Under the pieces are notes generated by a model. That model made no database searches, was not told the origin of the DNA, and saw only the letters and a list, made by a program, of their open reading frames with translations. Positions 1 through 24,213 of a stretch of 64,000 nucleotides of DNA are shown piece after piece (positions within the stretch are counted from its first letter, which is position 1; each line of letters starts with the position of its first letter). The translations under genes were made by a program, and so were the position numbers. The DNA lies in the NCBI GenBank assembly GCA_036877525.1, contig JAZGTH010000011.1:1595001-1659000 (forward strand), read 5' to 3'. Origin of the DNA: Chromobotia macracanthus. Taxonomy: Eukaryota > Chordata > Actinopteri > Cypriniformes > Botiidae.

Positions 1-125
1 AGCTTGTCTTGGGAAAGAAAGCTGACACAGGGACATTTTTACTACATGATGTGATATAAACCACTTATATGTAATTATGATCTGTCATCATTTTACAGTC
101 TCAGTAATGAATCTGACAAGCGTAC

Positions 126-13537
<13,412 letters not shown>

Positions 13538-13586
13538 CTCGTCTGCGGGGACACACTGCAGATCATTGACAAATGCGTGCGTCACA

Positions 13587-13704
13587 ACCACGCCCACAGG
13601 GGAGGGGCGTGCGTGAGACACGCCCATTAGAGACACGCCCATTAGAGACACGCCCACTAGAGACACGCCCACTAGAGACACGCCCATTTGAGACACGCCC
13701 CTAA
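13587..13704 (-). promoter_or_regulatory. GC-box-like 15-bp tandem repeat upstream of epha2
   Basis: Six tandem copies of a 15-bp unit (GAGACACGCCCATTA on the plus strand, 13615-13704) lie 78-167 bp upstream of the epha2 ATG. Each carries CACGCCC, which is GGGCGTG in the gene sense and resembles an SP/KLF GC box. Two more such cores lie at about 13588-13611. The position fits the proximal promoter or 5' UTR. A regulatory role is inferred. Confidence 0.55.
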
Positions 13705-13835
13705 TACTAACCAACCTGTAAAAAGTAAAAAGTGATCAATGTAAAGATCTGATCTGTGGATCAATATATTATATTTAACTGTTTTTACATTTGTAGCAAT
13801 GCTCATACAAAGAAACAATCAAAGTTGTATGAATA

Positions 13836-13850
13836 TATATATATATATAA
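13836..13850. repeat. Short TA microsatellite
   Basis: (AT)n of about 15 bp in the epha2-spen spacer. Confidence 0.85.
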
Positions 13851-15040
13851 AGCAGCTTAATCTTGTAATGTAACACACAGTAGATGGACGGGGTTGTGAC
13901 GGGAGTGCTTTTGGAGGACAGGTGGTACTCTACAGCACAGAGGCTAACAGCAGTCCGCCGGCATCAGCCATCAACATACAGCAGCTTAAAGACGAATATG
14001 TGAGCGAATGCGTCTCAGTGAATCACCTTTATAAAGCTGACAGGCTGTAATACAGTCAGTATAACAGGAAACAACGTCTCCCTGACACTCAGAGTAACAC
14101 AAGGCTGATATATGTCCTGTGTGGGTTTAACCTAATGGGTTGTGAGTTTTTATGGTTGTCGGTTTGTTATGGTGACGATTGAATCAGCACTGATTCTGCA
14201 TTCACTGTGAGCAATCACACGATAAGAAATGTGAACGGGAAATTCAGGAACCGGTCAAAAGTTCATGAGGATGATCTGAATTGCAACACAAAGTGTTTGG
14301 TGGAACATTTACTGCAGATGTGGAGAAACTCTCGGAGCAGGAGAGCACACACGGCCGGGGTCGGCCACCACAGGCAGCACATATGACAACTGTACCAGTG
14401 ACATACAGTCATCATCAAACAGGAATGTGAATATGTGAATATCAGGGAAGTAAACTTTAAAGGCCACTTCAGAGAGGCTAGCAATAACAAGCTAGTTTTA
14501 AAAGATCCCGCCCTCCCTTCAGAGAGCCGACAAAAAAATGACTGGACAAACATTTTATGGTCCTGAACTTTCCACAGAAGATGTAAATATTGCTATTTAT
14601 ATAAATATATTTAGAGCACTTTACCTGGTGATTGCTATCACGGTGTAAAGAGACTTTCAACCAGCATAAAAAATGTTTCTGGAAAAGAAAACCTACCCTG
14701 CCTTTAAATACAGTGCTGTTTGCTTTTAGTGAGTAGTGAGAGGCAACACAATCTGAGAACACAGATCAGCGCTTCTCTTCGGGGGACCTTCATCATCAGA
14801 TGTAATGTGGACTAGAAGATCATGATTTGAATGAGGGAGATGCTGCTGTGGTTCTAACCCTCAAATTACTGCATGACTGTGTGGCTGAAACATAAAGAGA
14901 AATTCACTGACTGATTTTCCAACACTTCAGCATCTCTGAGACTCTGACTGTTGATTGGGAAGGAAGTGGGTGGAGATGAGATCTTCAGTCATGACAACTC
15001 TTGCTTTCTAGATAGAAACTGATACTCTAATGCAATGTTC
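13850..15040. other. Intergenic spacer, no gene seen (outside repeat copy A)
   Basis: AT-rich DNA between epha2 and spen. No open frame here resembles a known protein or has supporting splice structure. Apart from the repeat at 14462-14580 I see nothing definable. Confidence 0.6.
14462..14580 (-). mobile_element. Interspersed repeat of unknown family, copy A
   Basis: Its reverse complement matches 60803-60985: both carry CAGGACCATAAAATGTTTGT, GAAGGG(a)GGGCGGGATCTT and TTATTGCTAGCC or TGCTATTGCTAGCC. A shorter copy is at 50622-50690. No coding capacity was seen, and the true ends are not resolved. Confidence 0.7.
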
Positions 15041-15044
15041 CTGC

Positions 15045-15180
15045 AGATTTCCAGCTAACAGGGAATGTTCTCAAAACACTGGCTAATGTTCTGTAAGAGT
15101 TATCTTGCAGTAATGTTAGAACGTTTTTAACATTATACATCATATATATCAAACATGTTATTCTAAACAAGTTGTTTTAA
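15045..15180. mobile_element. MITE-like fragment (CCAGCTAACAG family), copy 3
   Basis: Starts CCAGCTAACAGGGAATGTTC and continues with AATGTT-rich sequence like the right half of the element at 5797-6162 in reverse. The other end is not found. Confidence 0.6.
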
Positions 15181-15247
15181 ACTTGTGTGTGTACAGTAAG
15201 TGAGCAAGATCAACAGACTGTGCACATGTTTACATGATTCTCATAAA

Positions 15248-15291
<44 letters not shown>
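15248..15291. repeat. TA microsatellite
   Basis: About 22 uninterrupted TA dinucleotides in the intergenic spacer. Confidence 0.97.
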
Positions 15292-15292
<1 letters not shown>

Positions 15293-15477
15293 ATATAAGA
15301 TTGTAATAAGTCACATTGAGATGACTTGTACTGTGTTAATGAGAGTTTGTTGAATGGCTACCTGTTGATTCAGTGCTGTGACCCACCCAGCATTGAGTGT
15401 GTTCAGTCATGCATATATCAGATGAGTCTGACAAGCAGAAGGGATGGAGCAGCAAATACCATGACCAGGCCGTGTGT

Positions 15478-15681
15478 GCCCAGCTAACAATTTAACATTG
15501 TAAGAACGTTTCCCTAATGTTTCCATTACCTTACAAAATTTTTAAAAATGTTATTTTGAAAGTTCTAGGAATGTTCAAAACATCAATTTTTAGACATTGT
15601 ATTAACGTTACTGCTTGGTTACAATTATTTAGAGTTAGAGTTATAAAATATTATTTAGAGTGTTGCCCTGTTGGCTGGGTG
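15478..15681. mobile_element. MITE-like element (CCAGCTAACA family), copy 2
   Basis: Opens GCCCAGCTAACA and closes CTGTTGGCTGGGT, with the same interior phrases as copy 1 (GTAAGAACGTTTCCCTAAT; GTTCTAGGAATGTTCA). About 200 bp, so internally deleted relative to copy 1. Confidence 0.7.
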
Positions 15682-15689
15682 GTAACTTA

Positions 15690-17800
15690 TGACAACATGA
15701 CTGAAGTCCGTGTGGCTCTGTTTCTTTGAACTTACATTGAGTTTGTGGTCAGTTAAGTGCTGGAACTCACTGTGAAGTTTTACTGTGTTGTATTGAGTGA
15801 GCAGACAGCAGACAGGCACCTGCTCCAGCAGTCTGAACCCCGGGAGCTTCACATCACAGATTTATCCCCCAGCCAGCTGACCGGCTCTTCCTTCCTCCCT
15901 TACCCTTTGAAGGAGAGGGCCAGAGAAAGTGAAGGACAGCTGTGCAATTACTGCAAGAGGAGCAAATTTATAATCTAATGCTATAGGAAAAAGGAGGAAA
16001 AGAAGAGGAGGAAGCAGTAGGAGTCAAAAACAGATGGAACTGTGCTATCTACTTGATATAAATAGAAGACTGAGTTTGCAGAACAGCTGAGAGATCAGGT
16101 GCCACACCATTATTAGAAACTTCATTAGCAATGAGTAGATAATAATCTAATGAGAGATCGTTTGGGTGTAGCCCAGCACAGTGACCTGCGTTCTGCAAGA
16201 TATCAAATCCAGAACTACTTTCTGACATTTTTCAAACATATTCATAGCCCCAAAACTCAAAACAGTTATAAATGATATATTTAATACAATATAGATCATT
16301 AATTTCAATAATGGTTTGCTTTTTCTGGGATGATTTTTGAAATATTTTTTACTTGATAATTCACTGTCACATGATATCAGATCACATGGACTCTGCAGGT
16401 AATGCTGTCAGCAGTCTGTCTTCTGTTTAGGCAGCTGAGGAGCGCTTTGGAACTGAAGGTTGCAGATCATCTTGTTTGCTGATGTCACTTCTTACACAGT
16501 GCTGTGAATCTGTGGTCCATCATCTTCTCATGGGGAGAAGAGGGTGGGGTGCGAGAACATGTCTGTCTTCATTCTCTGATTCCAAACATGATCCTCAGAA
16601 TGATTTCTCAGATGACAGCAGACCTCTTCATTTTAAACACATTGGCACATGGTGGAGTTAATGTACACAGTTGATTCCAAAGCTGCACAGAATGTTACAG
16701 ATATACAGTATATGAGAGTGATCTGTCTGTTTATATGTTAATAGATTTCTGTAGTGACTGAAGAGCAGGTGACAGCTGGAGAGGTGATTTTATTATTCTG
16801 TATATTATTTTATTATTATTTTATTAGTCTGTAAATCTTTCTCTCAGTCTTTCACTCTCATTTTCACACTCAGTTCCTCCTGCTTGCTCTTACATGTTCC
16901 TCACAAGTTCCACCTTAACCACAGATAAATGAGGTGTGTTGAAAGGGTGTGTGTGAGAGACTTACAGAAGAACAGGCAGGAATGACTTATGCAATATATG
17001 CTTATGCTGCTCTTTATTGTCCTGCATATATGACTCCTTCAAAACCACACATGCCCACTGTACCTGAATATAAACTGGCAATTCACAGAACATTTATCAT
17101 GAGAAGAGTGGTGTGTGAGAGTGTGTGTGTGTGTGTGTGTTCGAGAATGTCATTTTCAATGATCATATTTAAATGAGCAACTTACATTTAAAATGAACTC
17201 ATATTAAAATTATCAAATCAAAATCAAAAAGAAACCAAAATTCACAGACGACACAACCATGTTGAAACATACACATCTGATCCTCAGTATGAAGCGTTAA
17301 TGCTCTTTAATGCTCTAAATAGTATTTTAAACACAGATGTGGACAGATTTTGTACTTTTTCTTAAGAAATTTGTCTCTGAAAATGTGGATAAGGTAGAAT
17401 CTAATTTCCAGTCAGTGTATGTAAGAGACTCTTTTGTGGTACCACACTAGAGAAATAAAGTGTAAGCCAGTCAGATAAATACACCCACAGCAGTCTCTGA
17501 TTAATACACTTTTGTTCAAATAGCAAAGTATCTCGTATTTTTTCAACCTTTTCAACAAAGTGAGAAAAGCTTACCGCCTGCTTCTCAATTTCCTGTTTTC
17601 GGACTGTTTATAATCCACTGACATTAATGGATCAATTTCAACATGTTCTCAGGAGAGCAGACTCAGAAATGCCAAATAGTGACTCACTGAAACACAGATA
17701 CTGCAGGATTTTTGTGCTTGTTGGAACCATGCATGCCCTCAGCTGAAACCTCATCTATGCCCAAAACAAACACTCTGTCACAGGTAGCATACTGTGATAC
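15690..17800. other. Intergenic spacer, no gene seen
   Basis: Unique-looking AT-rich sequence with small meaningless open frames and a 20-bp GT run near 17120. A purine-rich stretch at about 15900-16020 stands out by composition only. No gene or RNA could be supported. Confidence 0.55.
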
Positions 17801-17802
17801 AT

Positions 17803-17921
17803 TACCATTTATTAATGTGCCACTCTTATCTAAAGCATCTGACAGAGTATCTAAAGTATACATTTGATTTGTTCTCTGGGATTGAACCCACAACCTTGGT
17901 GTTGAGGTACTAGAGCATCCA
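17803..17921 (-). mobile_element. tRNA-derived SINE, copy 2 (degenerate)
   Basis: On the minus strand: B-box-like GTGGGTTCAATCCCAG followed by the related tail GATGCTTTAGATAAGAGTG. It is the same general family as the copy at 9523-9675 but more diverged. Confidence 0.65.
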
Positions 17922-18534
17922 GATTCCTGCATTATACCTTTTAGTTCAGGTCTGATCTGCTCAGACTGACACAAGGGGAAAGCATTGTTCAGTGAGACAG
18001 ATTTCTGTATGTGTTTGTGGTTAGATTTCAGCCTCAGAGCAGAGGAGATGATGTCAGACGTGAAGGTAACGTGTTTACGTGGGTTCAGTCACCAGGTGAA
18101 TCCTATGACATCAGCTTTGACCTTATTCATTCCGTTACACTGTAATGAGCGGCCTGACCTCAGTGCCACCTCATCCAGCACTGAACAGATGAAACGAGGA
18201 GCACAATCTAATCCTATAGCTTTCTTCAGACCTTCTGTTAGCCATGTAATCACAGCTTGACTTATGGATAGATGTCATCTCTTGGTCTTTATCTAGACAT
18301 TTTAGCATGACCCTCAGTCATGCATCGCAGTATCAGTTTTCCTATGATTAAACGCTGAGATAAAAACATAACATTGCAAATATTCAGACATATTCATTTC
18401 AGTCTGGTGTAACTGAAAGGTCAGAGGGATCTCATATTTAAACGTTTTGTTGTTTTGTTTTCATCCAGTGTGCTGATGAACTGTGTTGAGACCCAGGGAA
18501 TGTCAGAACATGGGTTACCATTACCTAAAAGTTA

Positions 18535-18660
18535 AAACAACGTCAAAAAACATTCCTAGAAAATTCAATTTTACATTTTAGCGTTTTAAATGTTTTGTTA
18601 CTTAATAAAAATGTTAGAGAAATGTTCGTACAGCCTAAAACTGTTAACTCGAGAAGCTTT
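18535..18660. mobile_element. MITE-like fragment (CCAGCTAACAG family), copy 4
   Basis: Contains ACATTCCTAGAAAATTCAA and TGTTAGAGAAATGTTCGTAC, the complement-order phrases of the elements at 5797 and 15478. One degraded end (ACTGTTAACTCGAG) is visible near 18655. Confidence 0.5.
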
Positions 18661-18669
18661 AATCTCCAT

Positions 18670-21200
18670 CCTCAGAAGTCCCTAAAAATATGCAAAAATC
18701 AAGCAGTGCTTGAATCTGCCATGTTATGAGAGGTTCATATGGGCTAAATACAGTATTTCATTGAGGGGATGTGATTATCTCAATGCAGCCTGTATTTATG
18801 TTATCAGATGTCTGAGTATGATGTGAAGAGAGTGACGTGAGCAGAACACTGTACTTGTGGAATCAGATCAGAATCTGCTGCATGGTTTAATAGTTTGAAA
18901 ACCTCTTCAGTAGCAATTTGTGCCCATAAAATATGATTTTCAGTGATATGCGATACAGCCCTTCAGAGGTCATAAGAACCACAACTTACAAAAATAAGTA
19001 TTATAGGATCAGAGCAGTTGTTTTTTGTACTAGGCCTGCATACTTTTCAGACCGGACAAACTTTTTGTGCACAGTCACATTCCATTATGATCCATGAATC
19101 AATTTCCACTCTTCTGAGTCTATTCTATCCTCCTGAATTTGTATCATCATGTACTGACTCATAAACTGTGAATGCCCGGGTTAAAGTCGGGAAACAGAAG
19201 TCAGCTCACTGCAAATGTAAAACTCTTTTGATAAAGGATGTATCACCTCAGTAAATACTGTTTAGCATGCCCAGATGATTGCTGGAACGTGGACACTCAT
19301 CAGAAAAAGAAGCCAGCCTCAGTGTTTTCAGCATTCTTAACATTTTCCTGCTCTTTTGAAATTGGTCTTCTGGAAGAGAGTCATTGTGGTTCATGTCGGA
19401 GAATTACAGAGAACAAACAAGATGAAGAACAGTATAAATGTGTTTTAAGAGAACTTTTGACCTCTCAATGTATAAAGCACACTGATGTACCTGTATACAC
19501 ACACACACCATAACTATGAAAATAAAAACATGAATGTATATCTGAATAATAGTTATAAGGGAACGCTTCTCATGTTGCTCTAAACATGTTCATATTTTCA
19601 TATGGCATGAGAATAAATACAAAACAGATCTTCCTAAAGCAATCTGCCATTATGAAAATACCATTTAAGTATCATATCACAAACTCAGCAGCTTACATAT
19701 GGCCCCAATAAAGCAGTTAAAAACACCCGCAGCATTTTGAATGAATGAGATATTTGCATGTCTGTTCTTGTTTTGGTCCTCCAACTGTAGTTTTACTCCA
19801 TTCCAAACTTTGTACTGCACCAGTTATCTTTGCCGTCGGCTGAAATGAAACAATATAAATACTTCAATTTTTCTTTCTTCCAGATTCATACAGAACTTCC
19901 TGTGAGCGCATCACTCTTTCACTGTGAGTGGGTGTTAATTAACATTCCCGGTCTTGGTCTGTCATGGCATCATAAATCTTATACACTTTTTATTTTCCAT
20001 GGACACACCTCTCGTTCTGCTGTGAAGAACAGAAGGTGAGAGTGAAAATGTCTTTGAGGGCAAACCTGTTTGTTTAACTTCTCAAAAGTCTATCTTAACT
20101 ACTCTCTGCTAAACCCTGATCTCAGAATTTAAGTGGTTTTTTTATTAAGGCTGTTTGAAATATGCATTTATTTGTTTTGTTAAAGCTAACATAAAAGTCA
20201 CAACTTTGAGAGAAATAAAGTTTCTGAAAACCGTGCATTGTGGTAAGGGTGGGATAAAATTTGATCATCAGAAAAATGATCCGTCACATACCTTCCAGCT
20301 CACCGCACACACAAATCCAGTGAGAGATGTTCCATACCAGCCTCACCACAAGATCCTGCCGCTGGGAATTCCACGAATTCCCTGTGGAACATCAGGAGCG
20401 TTATAAATTTATTCAGATGGCATCAGACAAATTAAACCCAGAGAGAAACCTCACACCTCTCTTCCTCCTCCACTATTTTTGGCCCGTCTCATATACGAGG
20501 AGTTGGCAGTAACAGGCTTTTTGGGAAGGAACATGAATATAATTGTGTTCACATCTTTAAACACATGCTTGATGAGGTGATGACTGAAGAAGTTTCTGTT
20601 TACTCACTTCTCTGTTTTGGGGGAAAACAGCCCTTAGTGATAAAAAAAACAAACAAACGAGAAAACAAACGAGAAAACAATTTAATCTGAAGTCAAAATC
20701 TTAGCAAATAGATTCAGTTTTCAAAATAATTACAAAAAATATGAACTGTAATGCTAATAAGAACTGGTTCAAGATTTTCTCATCTAAACTCTTTCACTTT
20801 TTCATGCTTTTTTGGTCTGGATCTTATCTAACTAGTTCTCCATCTCAGTTAATATGATACTACATATTTCACAACGTGCACTAAATGTTATATGACGTTT
20901 ACAGGCCACTTTTAATTGCCTGACCTGACTTGACCTGGTTTAGTTAGTGTTTGGTTAGTGTTTGGTTAGGTTTAGTTGTACAGGATATGGCGTCACCACA
21001 CTGCCATCAAGCGGCCATTAGTGTCACTACCACTGAAGGGATCAGCTACACTTCTGCTTAAACTGCTGCATTTATAACTGCGAAGGCTGAAGTTTTGTAC
21101 AGTATTAAAAAAAGCGTAAAATAATGGTTAGTTAAGGTAACACCAATGCATCATATAAAATAACCAAGCAAACTGTGCATACAGTAAGTAGAAACACAAC
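18670..21200. other. Intergenic spacer downstream of spen, no gene seen
   Basis: Low-complexity AT-rich DNA. Open frames of 60-100 codons here look like chance: no homology I recognise and no splice context. One palindromic motif at 20364-20382 is described under findings. Confidence 0.55.
20364..20382. promoter_or_regulatory. GGGAATTC-CAC-GAATTCCC palindrome
   Basis: A perfect 8-bp inverted repeat around CAC. It contains TTCCACGAA, a TTC-N3-GAA STAT-type core, and GGGAATTCC, a kappa-B-type half. It is an intergenic candidate site only, and no neighbouring gene start is visible. Confidence 0.3.
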
Positions 21201-21266
21201 AAGCAAACACCGACAGACAGATGCGAATGACCATTTAATGATCTGCAGAAGTGTTAACCAACAAAA

Positions 21267-22928
21267 TTTATTTTACATTTTAAAATGTCCTCATAGAGGA
21301 ACAGCAAAATACACTCAAAATGATGGAATAAGAAAAAAACAAAGACAAAGTTTAAGATCGGCTGTTTTTGTTTGCTCTTCCTTTTGGTATTTTGATATCT
21401 TAAATTTGTATATCAAAAATTTAAGTGCCTTCAAAATTACCATGAGAAAATTTGTAGTCAACCCAAAGAAACTGCAAAACTAAGACTCATGGTTGTACTT
21501 TCTGCATCGGTTTTCTTTACATGTTTGTTTTGTCTCACAAAACAATGACCCTGACATAAAGGACAAAAACAACACAAAATGAAAACGATTATTTACAGCT
21601 TGGCTCAAGGAGACATCAGTGAAGAAATGAGACCAAAAATCAGGTCTTGATCATGTCCCCTGACAGATTTGTACAGTTTATCTTTGTTTTCTCTATACAA
21701 AGTATTTTTACCACTTGCATTGCACTGCTCTTGTTGGACATTCAGAGGTATGTTCAAAAAACAAGAAACAATGGAAAACAGAATTATACACAGGCCCCAA
21801 CGGCAGTATCATGAGTTAATATTCCCCTAACAGTTGCTGACATGACAATAAAAAAGAAAGAGAGGTAGGGGACAAAACAAAAGGCAATGTGAAAGCAGGC
21901 CTTACAGATCAAGTGACAAATACAAAGTCAAGTATTTAAATAAAGTTTGACATATCTCAATTCGTTTTCCGCCTTTGAAAAGATTATGGCACAGGACTGA
22001 TAAAAAAAAAAAACAAGTGGTAACTTCACTGTCACGGCTGATGGCTAAAGGATGTCAGTCTTGTTATGCGTGTCATCTGTATTCTAATGACTGCTTTCAA
22101 AGGTTTTAAATACACATATTTACAGTCACGCCTTTGCTCAGTTCACTTCGAAAGTATTCAGGAGAAAAGCAAACAGAAGTATTCATACAATCCCCTACTG
22201 AGGCATAAAGTGTAAACTGAACTGAACTGAACTCCCAGGACTCCCATACTGTGTCCCTCTGGGAAAGAACGAGGGTTATATCAAGAGCCATTTCTATAAT
22301 GACATGGAAGTGACATGTTATGACTGAACAATAGCTGCTTTATATTACATTATTTTTATAAAATTTGTCAAAAGAATTCCATGAACTGCTTTAACGACAC
22401 AACATTTTTGTCTCTACACATAATGGCTGGTGAATGAAGCATGTCCATGTAGTAACGTAAAGGTACAATTACAAGAAATTTATACAAACTTGTTTTTCGT
22501 TTTCTGATTTTCATAACATAGTGCAACGATGGATCTTGATTATTCTTTAAAAAATAAAAATCATTACCATATCAATTAAGAAAAAGAAAACAACCCGTAT
22601 CCTAATAACCCCAAATATATTTGTCGTTTTAAAAACCATAGATACAAATCTCCAAAAGAAGAAGAAAAAAATCAAATCAATGATCAGAGAATTGATCGTT
22701 GTAAGTAGCTCCATTTATCCCCGTGTACTCGAATGTGATACACAGTGAAATGGAAGCGGCAATGTTTTAATGGATTAAAAAGCTGGTGAAAAGGACAAAA
22801 AGAGAGTGAGTACATGGCCAAAAGGGAACAAACTTGAGTAACATTGAGGTGCTCTCCGGAGTAAGTCAAAAACTGTCCCAAAGGCTGGTGTTGGCATACT
22901 GTATGTGTGAGAGGCTGGGAACTCCCTC
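21267..22928 (-). other. spen: Probable spen 3' UTR
   Basis: The sequence downstream of the spen stop on the minus strand has no gene-like frame. It runs to a minus-strand AATAAA (plus TTTATT at 21267-21272) about 1.66 kb from the stop. Other AATAAA or ATTAAA variants exist in the region, so the true cleavage site is uncertain. Confidence 0.5.
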
Positions 22929-24213
22929 TCATACAGAAGCTATAACAATCATAAGATGAGGAGAGATACTGGAGATGCTATTGAGAAGGTCTGGAGCAAT
23001 ATGAGACAAGTGGCTCTCAGAAAAGTCACACGGAGGGAAAATCTGAACCACATAGGCTGGCTATGAGAGAGAAAACAAAGATGTGTTAGATGACTTCTGA
23101 CTCACCAAACATTACAAAACATTCTCTTTCATGCAACTTTTCCAACAATAATACTATTTGCAAAGTTAAATCTATTATATTTTTAACAAAAATCAAATAC
23201 AGTGATTTTCTTATTTTGTCATTTTCCCCTTGAGTTTCATCTATTAACATCAATCAACATCAATTTTTATTTGAAAACTTGCCTGATTTGAGCCTGGGTT
23301 GGGCACATTGATAATTCCAGCCGCTTGCTTTGCTTGCAGATAAGTGATAAAACCAGTTTTGAGAGCATGAGTCTGGTTATGGACATCTTCTTGGTCCAAT
23401 CCACAAGGCAATGCCAACAGAAGGCAATACTCACTTTCAACCTAGAAAGGAAAATGTTTTGCATTTACAATTCAGACCCGGTCCTGATATTTTCACTCAC
23501 TTCATTTTGCTAGATTAAGACAGCTCTTAGATATGGAGCAATGACAAGTACAGAAGACGTCATGCTTACAGTCATCCGCCTTGCAACACCTTCAAGCTGC
23601 GAGGCCTCTAAACGCATTCTCTGCGCAATGCGAAGGAAAGGACCTCCCTCTGGTGATGGCAGTGAGCGGTGAGCCAGTATGTTGTTACCCGACACAAAGT
23701 GCAGCTGTACTGCAGCTGTGTCATTCTTAAGGGCCAGATGACCTTGCCAAATAATTGGGTATTTCTGCTCAAAAATAAAGACAAAGAAACAGTTTTAACC
23801 TCAAAGCAAAAACAGATGATTTCATTTAAAGCTTTTGATTGAATGAATTCGTAGAAAACAAATAAAAGATTACAAACCGTTAACAACTGCACCATATCAA
23901 CGGAGCGTCCTGTGTGATCAAGTTTAATGTCTGATCGCACATGCGATGGAGTTGGCATCAGGTTAGAAACGGGCCCTTGAGGTCCCTTCTGTACAGAAAT
24001 GGGCAACTCCAATTTGGGAGTTATAGTCACTGGAGAAGCGTAAGAGGGCGAGCCAGTCTCACCCTGAACTTGTGATATGCGAGACAAATCCATGGAGCTT
24101 GGGTGTCGAATGTGTGAACTGTCATGTTTTGGTTCACTAAAACCTCCCACTGATCCAACAGAGGAGACAGAGGGAATCTTGTGTCTCTGACCATGATCTG
24201 CTTCTTGAGATAC
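22929..24213 (-). CDS. spen: spen exons 12-15 encoding the SPOC domain
   Basis: Exons 23878-24213, 23570-23764, 23283-23441 and 22929-23060 encode the linker and SPOC fold. Conserved strings are AAVQLHFVSGNN, AHRSLP, LEGVARRM, GIINVPNPGSNQ and PAYVVQIFPPCDFSESHLS, with stop TGA at 22931-22929. SPOC binds SMRT/NCoR and other corepressors through phosphorylated peptides. The donor of exon 23283-23441 reads CAG|GCAAGT, so the last intron is GC-AG. The phase fits exactly and the preceding and following residues match the family, so the join is secure. Confidence 0.95.
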
